From Akebia trifoliata (taxonomy: Eukaryota; Streptophyta; Magnoliopsida; Ranunculales; Lardizabalaceae), in NCBI GenBank assembly GCA_017979445.1, contig CM030711.1, positions 18,988,922 through 19,052,921 of the forward strand: 64,000 nt of DNA. Direction: 5' to 3'. The notes under the pieces were generated by a model. That model ran no database searches and was not told where the DNA came from. It saw nothing but the letters and a program-made list of their open reading frames with translations. Positions 35,881-48,760 of the stretch are shown here, piece after piece. Each line of letters opens with the position of its first letter. Positions within the stretch are counted from its first letter, which is position 1. The position numbers and the translations under genes were made by a program.

Positions 35881-36333
35881 CCAGGCTGGAAATTGTACTT
35901 CGATGGAGCAGCTAATCAGAAAGGAAACGGAATAGGGGCAGTTTTGATTAAACTAGATGGGCCCCATATACCGATCGCAATCAGATTGAAATTTCAATGC
36001 TCTAACAACGAAGCCGAATACGAAGCATGCATAGCAGGGTTAAAAGTAGCACTAGATCTCGAAGTAGACGAGATTGATGTTTTCAGAGATTCAAGCCTGG
36101 TAGTCTATCAGACGACTGGAGAATGGAAAACTCGAAAACAGAGACTGGTCCCTTGCCACGAGTATCTAGAGGAGCTAAGCTCACACTTTGACAGAATCTC
36201 ATTCACCTACATGCCTAGAGCTAAGAACCAATTCGCCGATGCACTAGCTACCCTTGCTTCCATGATCTGGTCATCGACCCGATTGAGATTGGAATTCAGG
36301 ACGAACCAGCCTATTGTCTACCCGTCGAAGTAG
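35880..36333 (+). pseudogene. Archaeal-type second RNase H (Tat hallmark)
   Basis: Degrades the RNA strand during reverse transcription. Motifs LYFDGAANQKGNGIGAVL (first Asp), NNEAEYEACIAGL (Glu), VFRDSSLVV (Asp) and RAKNQFADALATLAS (Asp) give a complete catalytic set. A second RNase H of this kind between RNase H and integrase is a known feature of Tat elements. The frame shifts near 36262 and ends at 36331. Confidence 0.85.
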
Positions 36334-37596
36334 AAGAATCGGAAGAAAAGCCTTGGTACTCAGACATCAGGGCATATCTCGAAGATCGAACCTTCCCTCC
36401 AGACGCAACGTCAAATGATAGCAGAACCATTCAGAGATTGGCAGGGTAATTCTTTTTGAGCAACGACATTCTGTACAAGAAATCACACCACGAGGTTTTA
36501 CTTCGATGCGTTGCAGAAGCAGAAGCAAAACGATTAATCGAGACTGTACATGGTCTGTGGACCTCACATGAATGGTCACATGCTAGCCAAGAAAATTATG
36601 CGGATGGGGTACTATTGGTCGACAATGGAAAGTGACTGCTATCAGCATGTTCGCAAATGCCATCTATGCCAGATCTACGCCAACAAAATCAATGCTCTGC
36701 CTTCAAAGCTGCATAACATGACTACGCCTTGGCCTTTCTCACTCTAGGGAATTGATGTCATCAGGCCAATCTCACCAAAAGTGGCAAATGGACATCTCTT
36801 CATCCTAGTAGCTATCGATTACTTCACCAAATGGGTAGAAGCTGCTTCATACGTCAACGTCACTAAGAGTAATGTCCTGAAGTTTGTCAAAAACAACATT
36901 GTCTGCAGATATGGGCTTCCTAGCGGGCTAGTAACGGATAATGCTAAGAACTTCAAGAACAGAGACATGGTCAAAATATGCGAAGATTTCTAGATCACTC
37001 ACCACAATTCTGTATCTTACAGACCTAAGATGAATGGAGCAGTCGAGGCAGCCAACAAGAATATCAAGAAAATTATCGAGAAGATGGCAGTTACGTACGA
37101 AGATTGGCACGACATGCTACCTTTTGCATTGCACGCCTATCGAACCTCGTTCAGAACTTCGACAGGGGCAACTCCATATTCATTAGTCTACGGAATGGAA
37201 GCAGTCTTACCCGTCGAGGTTGAGATTCCCTTCCTCCGGATCTTAAAAGAAACAGAGTTAAATGAAACATAATGGATTCAAACTCGATTTGATCAACTGA
37301 ATCTAATTGAAGAGAAGCGCCTCACAGCTATTTGCCATAGACAGATCTACCAGCGACGGATAGCCCGTGCCTACAACAAGAAAGTCAAACCTAGAAATTT
37401 CTCACCAGGAGACCTTGTACTAAAGAAGATTCTGCCAATACAAGAGGACGCCAGAGGAAAGTTCAGACCAAACTACGAGGGACCATTCATCGTAAAGAAG
37501 GTAATGACGGGAGGAGCTCTGATCCTTACGGAGATGAACGGACAAGTCTTCCCTCAACCGATCAATGCTGACACTGTCAAAAAATATTACGCCTAA
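36334..37596 (+). pseudogene. Integrase of the G/H element
   Basis: Inserts the DNA copy into the genome. The zinc-binding domain reads HMNGH, then CHLC near 36650-36670. The catalytic core has AIDYFTKWVEA (Asp), LVTDNAKNF (Asp) and YRPKMNGAVEAANKNIKKI (Glu), then the C-terminal RPNYEGPFIVKKV motif before TAA at 37594. Stops at 36745, 36991 and 37270 lie in the main frame. Between about 36262 and 36556 the correct reading is in another frame, so two compensating indels exist. There is no chromodomain. Confidence 0.85.
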
Positions 37597-38187
37597 AAAC
37601 TGACCCTGAGATGAAGAAAGGCCATCTTTGCTATTCTAAACCAACAAATCTAACCTTAGTCAACCATCTTGAGCCATCACGTTCATTTCTTAACCTAAGA
37701 CAGGGGCAAGTCAACAATTAAAAAAAAAAAAAACAAAAAAAAGGGGGGGAGACAAAAGAAAATCAAAGCAAAAACATCAAGTTACTCTTGGCCCGCATGA
37801 GGATAAACTGTGAACGGCTAAAAATACAAAAAAAAAAAATCAAAAAAGTCAAAAAACTCGGACACTTGATCTGAGCTCGACCCAAATCTCCAGCCTAAAC
37901 AAGTTCAAGAGACGCTGGGAAGAGACGCAGATCATCTTTTTGAAACAAAAATAGACAAACCCCATGTCAAAACCACTCTAAATCCATCCAGACCTTAATC
38001 TTTTTGTAACCTTCCACTATCATTAGCCTAAGCCAACGTTTCGTCCCAACAAAAGTCCTTTTTGATCAGGAAATGTTCTAGGGCAACACAATGACAATGG
38101 CAGCATCAATGATCTTGCGACTTGGTCCGGACTTCCAAAGTCTTATTAGTCGTTGGAAGACTCGAGAGGGGAATCCAGGTCGGATAT
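37597..38187 (+). other. 3' region of H, first part
   Basis: No gene. Includes an A/G-rich tract (37719-37752), the phrase GGCCCGCATGAGGATAAACTGTGAACGGC and text that recurs at 51845-52120. Interrupted by the Athila element at GATAT. Confidence 0.6.
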
Positions 38188-39417
38188 TGATGAGACTATC
38201 GTTGTTCTTCTCACCGGAGTTAATAATAATCTTAGTTGTACCTTACTTGTGGGGCAAGTAGGGGATCGAACCCAAGAGAAAGGAGGAATAGAGCTAAGCT
38301 AAGAAGATAAAATTCAAATTAACTAAAAGGAATTAAAACTGTTTTTCTTTGTATTTTTGAACTTATAAGAAGATGTAAAATTGCTAGAAAATAAACTAAA
38401 GTAAATGAAATTAAAAGCAAGTAAACTTATGAATTAAAACACCATTGGAGGTGGATCTACCTAAAACATGTTAATGAGCAATTTCTAGTCTCTAGCCTTT
38501 TTATAACTCAATCATAAGGGCTTGGTGTTAGCTCCTTAGATCGGAAAGTTTTGCAATTAAAATGAAATAAAGGAACAAAAACAAAGTAGAATTTCTTGAG
38601 AACTTCTTACTACAAATTATCTAATTTAAGCATACTTTATCTTGATCTAATCTAAGCATAAAGTATCTATATTAAGAATAAAATGTGCAAGAAACTTAAA
38701 GAGAATTCATAAGCATTTTAAATAAAAAAAAGGCATAAAATTAGAAATAACACAAGAACTTGCTCTAGGCTTTTCCACTCTCCAATGGAGGGGAACTTAG
38801 CCTAATGTCATTGCAAGAGAGGGAAGACAAGAGATGAAAGAACTTTTCTTCATTTCATGGAGAAAATTACAACTTCTTCTTCTTCTACTTCTTACAAGAC
38901 TAGTTAACCAAAAGAAAATAACTAGAAAATGAAAATACAAAAAATAAAGAATAGGCAAAGAGCCTTAGATTAAAGGAGTCTTGGATAAGAGAACCAAGAT
39001 GGGACCCTTTCTCTAGAAATGAAGGCTCTATTTATAGAGAAAAATGTGTGTAGAAGAGTCTAAAAGTAGCCTCCACTTTTCTTTGCACAAAAAGACAAAA
39101 GAGGAGAATATGAGTTAAGGATTAGGGCATTCCAAAGGATTAGGGCATTCCAAAGTGTTAGGGCATTCCAAAGTGGGCCCAAATGCTTTTGCCTTGAGAT
39201 TTTGATTCCAAATTGTTGATTTTCTGCACAAGAAACACACGTAATTAGATTTATCTAGTAAATGAAATTATTTATATATAATTAAGCCTAATTAACATGC
39301 AACGTGGTGGTTTGAGGCTTATCATGATTATTATCCTAATATAGAGAAATAGGTACAAAAATCAAGATAAATATCCGGAAAATGTGCTTATAATTGAGTG
39401 TTTGGAGACACTCATCA
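38188..39417 (-). repeat. 3' LTR of the Athila element
   Basis: Runs TGATGAGAC to CACTCATCA on the + strand (the ends are mutually inverted). Reversed TATA motif near 39028. Contains a triple GGATTAGGGCATTCCAAAG-type repeat (39118-39175). Confidence 0.93.
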
Positions 39418-39432
39418 CACCCCCAAACTTAC
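39418..39432 (-). other. Polypurine tract of the Athila element
   Basis: The - strand reads GTAAGTTTGGGGGTG directly before the LTR, the usual Athila-type plus-strand primer site. Confidence 0.8.
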
Positions 39433-39998
39433 TTTTTTCTAGTCCCTAGAAAATAAAATTGCCACTTTCGCAGGCACCTCGACTGCATTTAGCGAATGCA
39501 GCAAGCCCTTGAACCGCTAGGTTACCCCTAGTGGACGAGTTTGACTCGTGAGGGTTTGCAGAAAATATACCCACAAAATTTGAAAACAACTTTGAAGTAA
39601 AAATAGTCAAAATCAAAACTTATATTGAAAAGCACAAGTCTTTTTTTTTTTATTTTGTCAATCAATTAGAAGTACTGCTTGGTATAGAGTCCCAACCCTT
39701 ATTTCTCTACGACAAAACTTAGACTTAAATTGACCTTTGAGCGATAGTGATTCTAACTTAGAAATTTAAGAGATTCGATTTCTCAAAATGAGTTTCAACC
39801 TTCTAACTACTCAAGAATAACTGGAGTAACTTAGGGTTTAATTCTAAACTTAGCATCCTGTCTGGGGTAGTGAGAAGTGTGGATATTCACTTTAATACCT
39901 CTAAGGGGCTTTATCTGTGATATTCCAGTATACTCACATTTTTACACTTGATGGCTTTCACCCTACTAAAACTTTACATAAACTTTTGGATCTTTAAC

Positions 39999-40029
<31 letters not shown>

Positions 40030-40711
40030 AATATTACTTCTTCACTATTTTTCTAAGAAAAGTAGGCAGCCCTTTTCAAGGTACCCAGTCTAATTCAATG
40101 GTTGCTGTACAAGGTGTATACAATCCAGTTCTGTTTTTCTTCTAATCAACCAACCAATTGAACAAGGAAGTCAAAGTTCATCAAACCTAGTTTTTCCTTA
40201 AACTCTAGGTAGAAAGAAGGTAACAAGCTCTTTTAATACAATCTAGACTCTTGGTAACCTTATTAGAAGTGACTATAAACCAAAAGATAACTTTGCTCTA
40301 ATTTTTGCCTAAGAGAAACATAAATGGGGACTCCAGATCATAGCTTCCAATGAAAGACTGATTAAATATTTTCACTAAGTGCTTAAAAGATACAAGCTAA
40401 GACTTTGAGAAAAATACAACAAAGTTGCCAACCAAATATTTTTCAATTTTTTTTTTTTTGTATAAAAGAAGAAAATAATAAGTGGAAATCCAACCCATAC
40501 ACCCCCAAACTTAAACATTATATTGTCCTCAATATTTCAACAAATACATGCAAAGGTAAAATTGAAATTGACAAAATGAAATGAAGTGGGTTAGATAGCA
40601 CCTGAGAAAGACCTTATAGTCCTGTTGATATTTAACACAATGTCCCTTGAAGTGCATGGATTGCCTCCCAGAAGCGCTAAGTTTAACGTCTTTAGCTAGA
40701 CGAAAACATAG
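39433..40711 (-). other. Athila 3' untranslated region
   Basis: No gene found on either strand. T-run at 40006-40029. Some Athila elements carry an envelope-like gene here; none is recognisable. A second CACCCCCAAACTTAA, resembling the polypurine tract, occurs near 40500-40515. Confidence 0.65.
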
Positions 40712-42745
40712 TTAATTTTGATAGACGGGATCATCGAGAAAAAGAACTTCCTCCTGCGGAACATACTCGAGAAACGGTTTGAGACGTTGGCCATTCACTT
40801 TGAAAGTGGATCCGTCCTTAGGATTAAGGACTTCAACAGCACCATGGGGGTAAACTGTTTGGATAATATATGGGCCAGTCCATCGAGACTTAAGTTTTCC
40901 AGGAAAAAGGTGGAGTCTATTATCATACAACAAAACTTTTTGATTAGGAATGAAATTCCTCCTAAGAATGTGCCTATCGTGAAAGAATTTGGTACGCTCT
41001 TTGTACCTTTTGGCACAATCATACGAGTCATTTCTAATCTCTTCTAACTCGTCTAGTTGTAACTTTCGCTTCTCACCGGCTTTATCAAAATCAAAGTTGA
41101 GGCGTTTGATCGCCCAATATGCACGATGTTCTAGTTCTACAGGGAGATGGCAGGCCTTGCCAAAAACTAACCGGTAGGGAGACATCCCTATGGGTGTCTT
41201 GAATGCAGTCCTATAGGCCCAGAGTGAATCACTCAATCTCAAAGACCAATCTTTCCTTGAAGGATTGACTGTTTTTTCTAAGATAGTCTTTATTTCCCTG
41301 TTAGAAATCTCCACTTGTCCACTTGTTTGTGGGTGGTAAGGTGTGGCAACCTTATGCGTTATGAGGTATTTCTTCATCAACGCAGCAAAGATCTTGTTGC
41401 AAAAATGCGAGCCACCATCACTTATGATAGCTCGCGGAGTACCAAATCTTGAAAAAATCGTCTCCTTGATGAATTTTATCACAACCTTGTGATCGTTAGT
41501 TCTACATGCCACAGCTTCGACCCATTTTGACACATAGTCAACGGCAACTAGGATGTATTGATAACCCTGGGAGATAGGAAAAGGTCCCATGAAGTCTATA
41601 CCCCACACGTCAAAAATTTCGATGATCAGTATAGGATTTTGAGGCATTTCATTTCTCTTAGAGATTTTTCCTAATCTCTGACATCTATCACAAGATTTGC
41701 TAAACTCGTGGGCATCACGAAAAATACTAGGCCAGAAAAAACCGCATTGTAGGATTTTCATGGCGGTTTTCTTACCACTGAAGTGCCCTCCGCAGGCATG
41801 ATTATGGCAAAACTCTAGGATACTGACTTGCTCACAGGTTGGAATACAACGTCTAATGATTTGATCAGGACAATACTTAAATAAGTATGGCTCATCCCAG
41901 AAATACCATTTTGTTTTTGACAGAAGACGAAGTTTCTCTTGACTAGTCATTTCGATTGGGAATTGACCTGTAACTAGGTAGTTGACAATGTCCGCATACC
42001 ATGGAACATTGGCTTGAGAGATTTGCATAAGTTGCTCATCGGGAAAGGATTCAGAGATGGGTAAGGATTCCTCGGATGGCTTGTTAACTATCCTAGACAA
42101 GTGATCAGCTACGACATTTTCTGCCCCTTTTTTATCTCGGATCTCGAGATCAAACTCTTGTAGAAGTAGAATCCAACGGATTAACCTTGCTTTAGCATCT
42201 TTCTTTGATAGAAGGTACTTCAATGCTGCGTGGTCTGTGTAGATCACGACTTTAGATCCTATGAGGTAGGGGCGGAATTTTTCAATGGCATAGACCACTG
42301 CTAGCATTTCCTTCTCTGTTGTAGAGTAATTAAGCTGAGCATCGTTTAGGGTTTTACTAGCATATTGGATAACATGAGGTTGTTTTTCAATTCGCTGACC
42401 CAAAACAGCGCCTATTGCATAATCTGAAGCGTCGCACATAACTTCGAATGGAATGCTCCAGTTTGGAGGTTGAATAATGGGTGCCGAGGTTAACTCGGAC
42501 TTGAGCTTGTTGAACGCAGAGAGACATGACTCTGAAAAGTCGAAAGGAACATCCTTTCCCAATAGCTCACATAAAGGCTTCGAGATTTTCCCGAAATCTT
42601 TAATGAATCTACGATAAAAACCCGCATGGCCTAGGAATGACCTAATTTCTTTGACCGTTCTAGGAGGTGGTAATTTTTCAATTAGACCTACCTTTGCCTT
42701 ATCTACCTCAATCCCTTTAGAAGAAACAATGTGCCCTAAGCACAA
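40712..42745 (-). CDS. Athila pol, second part (RT end, RNase H, integrase)
   Basis: Continues the polyprotein after the frame break at 42737. The RT thumb/connection begins near [12 protein letters not shown]. RNase H shows [31 protein letters not shown] and [13 protein letters not shown], all catalytic residues present. Integrase has the zinc motif HNHACGGH with CDRCQRLG, the core [20 protein letters not shown] and [14 protein letters not shown] (D, D, E complete) and the SRWTGPY C-terminal motif. 677 residues with no internal stop. The natural product would be made from one gag-pol frame, so this is the 3' half of a broken gene rather than a gene with its own start. Confidence 0.93.
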   Translation of the reverse strand: MCLGHIVSSKGIEVDKAKVGLIEKLPPPRTVKEIRSFLGHAGFYRRFIKDFGKISKPLCELLGKDVPFDFSESCLSAFNKLKSELTSAPIIQPPNWSIPFEVMCDASDYAIGAVLGQRIEKQPHVIQYASKTLNDAQLNYSTTEKEMLAVVYAIEKFRPYLIGSKVVIYTDHAALKYLLSKKDAKARLIRWILLLQEFDLEIRDKKGAENVVADHLSRIVNKPSEESLPISESFPDEQLMQISQANVPWYADIVNYLVTGQFPIEMTSQEKLRLLSKTKWYFWDEPYLFKYCPDQIIRRCIPTCEQVSILEFCHNHACGGHFSGKKTAMKILQCGFFWPSIFRDAHEFSKSCDRCQRLGKISKRNEMPQNPILIIEIFDVWGIDFMGPFPISQGYQYILVAVDYVSKWVEAVACRTNDHKVVIKFIKETIFSRFGTPRAIISDGGSHFCNKIFAALMKKYLITHKVATPYHPQTSGQVEISNREIKTILEKTVNPSRKDWSLRLSDSLWAYRTAFKTPIGMSPYRLVFGKACHLPVELEHRAYWAIKRLNFDFDKAGEKRKLQLDELEEIRNDSYDCAKRYKERTKFFHDRHILRRNFIPNQKVLLYDNRLHLFPGKLKSRWTGPYIIQTVYPHGAVEVLNPKDGSTFKVNGQRLKPFLEYVPQEEVLFLDDPVYQN

Positions 42746-45700
42746 TCCCCGATGTTACCATGAAATGGCATTTTTCCCAATTGAGGACTAGATTGACCTC
42801 TTTGCAACGTTGAAGGACCAAAGTCAAGTGATCGAGACATTCCTCAAAACTTGGTCCGAAAATTGAAAAATCGTCCATGAACACTTCGAGATATCTTTCT
42901 AGCATGTCGGAAAATATACTCATCATGCACCGTTGAAAAGTAGCGGGTGCATTGCATAATCCAAAAGGCATGCGACGATACGCGAAAGTTCCAAAGGGAC
43001 AGGTGAACGTTGTTTTCTCTTGATCGATTGGAGCAACAGGTATCTGGTTGTACCCGGAATAACCATCTAAGAAGCAATAGTAAGAATGTCCTGCCAGACG
43101 CTCTAACATTTGATCAATGAAAGGTAAGGGAAAATGATCCTTAGGAGTCATCGAGTTGAGTTTCCTATAGTCAATACACACTCTCCATCCATTTTGGACT
43201 CGAGTGGGGATTAATTCATTGTCTTGGTTCACTACCACAGTGATACCAGATTTCTTAGGAACTACTTGTATAGGACTCACCCAACGACTGTCAGAGATAG
43301 GATAGATAATACCCGCATCTAGCAATTTCATCACTTCCATCCGAACCACGTCTTTCATGACAGGATTTAGTCGTCTCTGAGGTTCTAAGGAAGGTTTAGC
43401 AAAATCCTCTAAACGAATGTGGTGCATCACCACAGATGGACTAATTCCCTTGATGTCAGCTATGCTCCAACCAATAGCTTCTTGATGTTCCCTTAATACT
43501 CCTAACAACTTTCCCTCTTGGACTTCATTGAGGTGAGAGGAAATGATCACAGGCAAGGTTTGATTCTTGCCAAGAAATGCATATCTCAAGGTCTCTGGAA
43601 GAGACTTGAGTTCCAATTTTGGAGGCTCGACATGAGAAGGAACAAGATTGGATGTGCGTACAGGAAGACTTTCAGCTTTTGCGTGCCACCGCACAGAATC
43701 TAAGAGTGGAACGGATTCAAGCAAAGCATTGACTTCGCTTATAGACTCTTCTACGTCCAAGTCAAGGCCAAAGTGAGCCAAACATTTCGTTAGGGGATCA
43801 GAGTACCCTAATTCTTGATACGTTTGATTGACTAGCGTATCTATCATGTTCACTTCCTCCATACCATCATCTACATCAATTCCTTGGAAATTGTGGAAGA
43901 CGTTCAGTTTCACTTTCATATCCCCAAATGCTAAAGTCATAATTCCGTTTCTACAACGAATGACTGCGTCAGACGTGGCTAAGAATGGACGTCCTAAGAT
44001 GATAGGAATATGACTGTTCGAATTGATGACTGGCTCTGTGTCTAAGACAACAAAGTCAACAGGAAAATAGAAATCTTTGACTTTAACTATCACGTCCTCA
44101 ACTATACCCTTTGGAATTTTTATGGACCTATCGGCTAGACTCAACGTGATATCTGTGGGTTTCAAAACCCCCAAACCTAATTGTTTATAAACCGAATATG
44201 GTAAAAGGTTCACACTGGCCCCTAAGTCTAAGAGACATTTTTCGACCACTTGATTTCCAATATGAATAGAAATTGTCGGACATCCAGGATCCTTAAATTT
44301 TGGTGCAATCGTTTGTTGGATGAGTGACGAAGCTTGGGCTGCCATAATAGCTTCCCGAGGGAATGGTGTTTTCCTTTTAGCTGTGGTCAAATCCTTTAAG
44401 AATTTCGCATAAGAAGGTATCTGCTTAATGGCATCTAGGAATGGGATATTGATATGCACATTTTGGAAGACTTCTAAGACACCCTCAAACTGCTTACCCT
44501 TTTTAGAATCTCTAAGGCGATGGGGAAATGGAGCTTTTGGAATTGGTAAAATGATAGGAGGATTTTCCAAATCTTTCTTCTTCTCTGTTAGAGACTCTAT
44601 GGCTTCTTTTTGAACTTTGTCCTTTTTTAAGACTTTTTCTCCCGTGTCAATAGGTTGGACCTTGTTGTCCACCTTCTTTCCCGAACGCAAGGTGTGGATA
44701 GCCTGGACTGAGTCTTGTGGAGCTCCAGAATGGCTTCCTACTTCATATTGACCTTTCGATCCGTTTGGAATCAAAGGTTGGCCTCTAGGGTTAGGGATAG
44801 TCTGACTAGGAAATTGACCTTTCTCTCTCCCACTCAATGAGAGAGCTAACTGCCCCAACTGAACTTCCATCTTAGCTATGGATTGCGCAGTGACCTGGTT
44901 AATCTGAGTTTGATTTTGATGGGTTTGCTGTTGAGTTTGGATGAACTGCTGTTGCTGTCTCATCAACTCGGCAATCATAGATTCTAAGGACGACTGTTGT
45001 TGGGCAGGCTGCTGGTAATTGGTCATGGGATCTGGTATGATGGCTCTGCAATCTGTAGATTGTTGGGGTTGATAAGGGACTTGAGGAACAATAGCTTGGT
45101 TTGTGGAAGAACCAGATTGCCTAGGAAAACTCCTATTGTAACCTGACGGACCACTAGATTGAATAGGTTCATTCTGTCTGTATGAGAAATTAGGATGGAA
45201 CCTATTATCTGGGTGATACGTTTGGCTAAAAGAGTTTGGAGTTGGCTTCCTAAAAGCACTATAGCCATTAATCGCATTTGCTTGTTCAGCTTTGATTTGA
45301 GGCAAGGTGGGACAACACTCGACCAAATGGTCGTTGCCGTCGCATATGACACACAAAGAACTCGGTTCGACAGTCACTTGCGAAATTGTACGAGGGTCTA
45401 GGTGAGGTTTGGATGCTGAGATGGCAAAGGCATCTAACTTCTTCGTGAGATTATTCATCCCACTTACTAGACTACACATGACATTTTTGAGATCAGGGTC
45501 TGCCTTCATCTCATACATGCCTGTCTTCCTAACCGGATCGTCTCTATCAAATTCTTCTTGGTTAGTGCTCCAATTTTGAGCACTCTCAGCTAACTCTACG
45601 AGGAAATCATACGCTTGGTTGGGAGTCTGGTTCATGAACTGACCCTTATGCATTGACTCAACTAAGGTACGTTGATTCATTGTTAATCCTCTATAAAAAC

Positions 45701-46322
45701 TTTGCACCAACTGTGCTTTGTCAATGCCATGGTGTGGGCATTTGACCAATAAATCATTGAATCTTTCCCAAGTTTGGGAAAATTCATCATCAGGACGGGC
45801 TCTAAAATTTCTAATAGAGTCCTTCATTTTCTCAGTTTTGGCCACGGGGTAGAATTTGGCCATAAATTTCTTGGATAGAACATCCCAGGTAGATATGGAA
45901 TTGGGTGTTAGGGAGTTCAACCACGCAGCTGCGTGGTCTTCCAAGGATAACGGGAACAGAATAAGCTTGATACTCTCCTCATCTAGATTCTGATTTCTAA
46001 AAGTTTGACATATAGTCAAGAATCGATTAAGATGGGTGTAAGGTTGTTCACGCTCTAAACCGTGGAACTTAGGGAGCATATTGATGGTGGCAGCCCTAAT
46101 TTCAAACTGAGGTGCATTGTTCAATGGTAAAACAATGCATGTGGGAGGAGATGCGGAAGCTGGAGCGAAGAGCTCATTGAGAGTTCGCTCTCGATCACCC
46201 ATCATAACTACTGATGGTGTCTTGCGTATCCTACTGATGGTACGTTCGATCTCAGGATCAAATGGTTCTAACACGTTATTTTGTGAACGTCTACCAAGCA
46301 TACAAATCACACAATCGATCAA
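42717..46322 (-). CDS. Athila gag-pol, first part (gag, protease, RT)
   Basis: 1201 residues with no internal stop. Order: gag core (about residues 75-260, [20 protein letters not shown] and later [15 protein letters not shown]), zinc knuckle [14 protein letters not shown] (C-x2-C-x4-H-x4-C), a glutamine-rich linker, protease with [12 protein letters not shown] and IILGRPFL, and RT with [43 protein letters not shown] and catalytic FMDD. The frame ends early because of one extra T on the + strand at 42737 within the RT. The first ATG is at 46322, shortly after the leader. Gag part looks fully functional. Confidence 0.94.
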   Translation of the reverse strand: MIDCVICMLGRRSQNNVLEPFDPEIERTISRIRKTPSVVMMGDRERTLNELFAPASASPPTCIVLPLNNAPQFEIRAATINMLPKFHGLEREQPYTHLNRFLTICQTFRNQNLDEESIKLILFPLSLEDHAAAWLNSLTPNSISTWDVLSKKFMAKFYPVAKTEKMKDSIRNFRARPDDEFSQTWERFNDLLVKCPHHGIDKAQLVQSFYRGLTMNQRTLVESMHKGQFMNQTPNQAYDFLVELAESAQNWSTNQEEFDRDDPVRKTGMYEMKADPDLKNVMCSLVSGMNNLTKKLDAFAISASKPHLDPRTISQVTVEPSSLCVICDGNDHLVECCPTLPQIKAEQANAINGYSAFRKPTPNSFSQTYHPDNRFHPNFSYRQNEPIQSSGPSGYNRSFPRQSGSSTNQAIVPQVPYQPQQSTDCRAIIPDPMTNYQQPAQQQSSLESMIAELMRQQQQFIQTQQQTHQNQTQINQVTAQSIAKMEVQLGQLALSLSGREKGQFPSQTIPNPRGQPLIPNGSKGQYEVGSHSGAPQDSVQAIHTLRSGKKVDNKVQPIDTGEKVLKKDKVQKEAIESLTEKKKDLENPPIILPIPKAPFPHRLRDSKKGKQFEGVLEVFQNVHINIPFLDAIKQIPSYAKFLKDLTTAKRKTPFPREAIMAAQASSLIQQTIAPKFKDPGCPTISIHIGNQVVEKCLLDLGASVNLLPYSVYKQLGLGVLKPTDITLSLADRSIKIPKGIVEDVIVKVKDFYFPVDFVVLDTEPVINSNSHIPIILGRPFLATSDAVIRCRNGIMTLAFGDMKVKLNVFHNFQGIDVDDGMEEVNMIDTLVNQTYQELGYSDPLTKCLAHFGLDLDVEESISEVNALLESVPLLDSVRWHAKAESLPVRTSNLVPSHVEPPKLELKSLPETLRYAFLGKNQTLPVIISSHLNEVQEGKLLGVLREHQEAIGWSIADIKGISPSVVMHHIRLEDFAKPSLEPQRRLNPVMKDVVRMEVMKLLDAGIIYPISDSRWVSPIQVVPKKSGITVVVNQDNELIPTRVQNGWRVCIDYRKLNSMTPKDHFPLPFIDQMLERLAGHSYYCFLDGYSGYNQIPVAPIDQEKTTFTCPFGTFAYRRMPFGLCNAPATFQRCMMSIFSDMLERYLEVFMDDFSIFGPSFEECLDHLTLVLQRCKEVNLVLNWEKCHFMVTSGIVLRAHCFF
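42737..42737 (-). other. Single-base insertion breaking Athila pol
   Basis: The + strand reads GTGCCCTAAGCAC where the coding frame on either side requires one base fewer. It joins the two large open frames and is the only coding break seen in the element. Confidence 0.8.
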
Positions 46323-47501
46323 ACAATCACGAAAAGAAAAGACTGGACCTAGATAGGTTGCCTAAAGCTAGACAGCTCCTAACTGGGTAGAAATAGCGCA
46401 ACTAGCCTTCCAACTCGGTTCTATGAAATCAAGTTTGAATCATTCGGATCTCCAGATCGGAGGAGGCGCATAATGCATAAGCAAGAGCACGCTTAAATAC
46501 CTTCCTTTCTTGAATAGACTGAGTCTATCCCCTCAAAGGGCAAGATCTTACTAGATACAAAAATGACCAAGAAGCGCAATTGGCACAACTTGAAGCGAAA
46601 TTTCTCCTATTGAGCTCGTGGGCCCTATAGTCAAGTCTAATTGATTTTAATTAATTTGATTGGATTTACTAGTGAATTGATTATCCTAATTAGAGCAAGG
46701 AATTGGTAATGACTTCCAATCCTTATCTTATCATGCCATCCCTAGGAGAGGGGTGCTCTTTACTACATAATTAACTATTCCAAGTGTGTGCAAATTGGAA
46801 AAATAACATACAAAGGCAAGGAGTAACCCACTAGCAAAGAGAGGCGTGGGTGTTTCGGGATTACCTCCCGTGCTAGACGGGGTGAAGACGATTTGAGTCG
46901 ACTTAGGCCACCAACTCCAATTTTGGTGTGCGAACCTAAGGAGCCGTGACGGTATTGTCCACCCGTCGTCCTTCCTTAGTCTATTACAATCCAAGCCTTC
47001 TTGGATAATTAATAAAAAATTACAAGAAATCCTATACAAGAGTTTCTAAAACAGAAAAATAAACCTAACTAAAGATTAAAGGAAATTGAAAGAAAAGAAG
47101 AAAAAAAAGAAAAAAAAATGTTCACCTACAAGAAGCAAAACAGAAATGTTAGCAGAAATGATAGTAAATGGACTCAAAAACAGAATCTGACTTACCGCTA
47201 TCTTGCTGACTTTGTCACATTTTATAGAAAATTTCGTTCTACCCCAAATCGATATACACTAATAGATAATCGGAGATCGGAGTAGAAAGTTACAGTCAGT
47301 TTAAGTTCTGCTGTCAAGGGTGAAAAAGAAAACGAGAATGACTTTTTTTTTTTTTTAATGTTTTTTTTCTTCTTTCTTCTCTCTTAAAATCTCAAGAACA
47401 CTTGAACTTATAGAAAGAAACCAAAAGAAAAAAATAAAATAAAATAAAAATGAAAAAAAAATAAATTTTAAATCAAAACTTACTACTACTACCTTTACCT
47501 T
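46323..47501 (-). other. Athila leader between PBS and gag
   Basis: About 1.2 kb without a recognisable gene. A/T-rich runs occur at 47097-47118 and 47343-47370. Confidence 0.65.
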
Positions 47502-47519
47502 TCCCCGGCAGCGGCGCCA
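47502..47519 (-). other. Primer-binding site of the Athila element (tRNA-Asp type)
   Basis: The - strand reads TGGCGCCGCTGCCGGGGA, six bases after the LTR. This matches the tRNA-Asp-type PBS known for Athila elements. Confidence 0.85.
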
Positions 47520-47525
47520 AAATTC

Positions 47526-48755
47526 TGATGAGACTATCGTTGTTCTTCTCACCGGAGTTAATAATAATCTTAGTTTTACCTTACTTGTGGGGCAAGTAGG
47601 GGATCGAACCCAAGAGAAAGGAGGAATAGAGCTAAGCTAAGAAGATAAAATTCAAATTAACTAAAAGGAATTAAAACTGTTTTTCTTTGTATTTTTGAAC
47701 TTATAAGAAGATGTAAAATTGCTAGAAAATAAACTAAAGTAAATGAAATTAAAAGCAAGTAAACTTATGAATTAAAACACCATTGGAGGTGGATCTACCT
47801 AAAACATGTTAATGAGCAATTTCTAGTCTCTAGCCTTTTTATAACTCAATCATAAGGGCTTGGTGTTAGCTCCTTAGATCGGAAAGTTTTGCAATTAAAA
47901 TGAAATAAAGGAACAAAAACAAAGTAGAATTTCTTGAGAACTTCTTACTACAAATTATCTAATTTAAGCATACTTTATCTTGATCTAATCTAAGCATAAA
48001 GTATCTATATTAAGACTAAAATGTGCAAGAAACTTAAAGAGAATTCATAAGCATTTTAAATAAAAAAAGGCATAAAATTAGAAATAACACAAGAACTTGC
48101 TCTAGGCTTTTCCACTCTCCAATGGAGGGGAACTTAGCCTAATGTCATTGCAAGAGAGGGAAGACAAGAGATGAAAGAACTTTTCTTCATTTCATGGAGA
48201 AAATTACAACTTCTTCTTCTTCTACTTCTTACAAGACTAGTTAACCAAAAGAAAATAACTAGAAAATGAAAATACAAAAAATAAAAAAATAGGCAAAGAG
48301 CCTTAGATTAAAGGAGTCTTGGATAAGAGAACCAAGATGGGACCCTTTCTCTAGAAATGAAGGCTCTATTTATAGAGAAAAATGTGTGTAGAAGAGTCTA
48401 AAAGTAGCCTCCACTTTTCTTTGCACAAAAAGACAAAAGAGGAGAATATGAGTTAAGGATTAGGGCATTCCAAAGGATTAGGGCATTCCAAAGTGTTAGG
48501 GCATTCCAAAGTGGGCCCAAATGCTTTTGCCTTGAGATTTTGATTCCAAATTGTTGATTTTCTGCACAAGAAACACACGTAATTAGATTTATCTAGTAAA
48601 TGAAATTATTTATATATAATTAAGCCTAATTAACATGCAACGTGGTGGTTTGAGGCTTATCATGATTATTATCCTAATATAGAGAAATAGGTACAAAAAT
48701 CAAGATAAATATCCGGAAAATGTGCTTATAATTGAGTGTTTGGAGACACTCATCA
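47526..48755 (-). repeat. 5' LTR of the Athila element
   Basis: Same length as the 3' LTR (1230 bp). Visible differences are a G/T near 47575, a C/A near 48017 and A-run changes near 48062 and 48286. Reversed TATA motif at 48367-48374. Confidence 0.93.
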
Positions 48756-48760
48756 GATAT

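Larger units (their letters stand above)
38188..48755 (-). mobile_element. Athila-type Ty3/gypsy element, nearly intact
   Basis: Flanked by perfect GATAT duplications (38183-38187 and 48756-48760). Two LTRs of 1230 bp (38188-39417 and 47526-48755) differ at about four or five places by eye, so this is a recent insertion. It has a tRNA-Asp-type PBS, gag-pol and polypurine tract, all on the - strand. Total 10,568 bp. No envelope-like gene is seen between pol and the 3' LTR. Confidence 0.95.

Noticed and set aside
39433..40711. Envelope-like gene in the Athila element
   Set aside because: No open frame of useful length, signal peptide or membrane segment was found in this stretch on the - strand.
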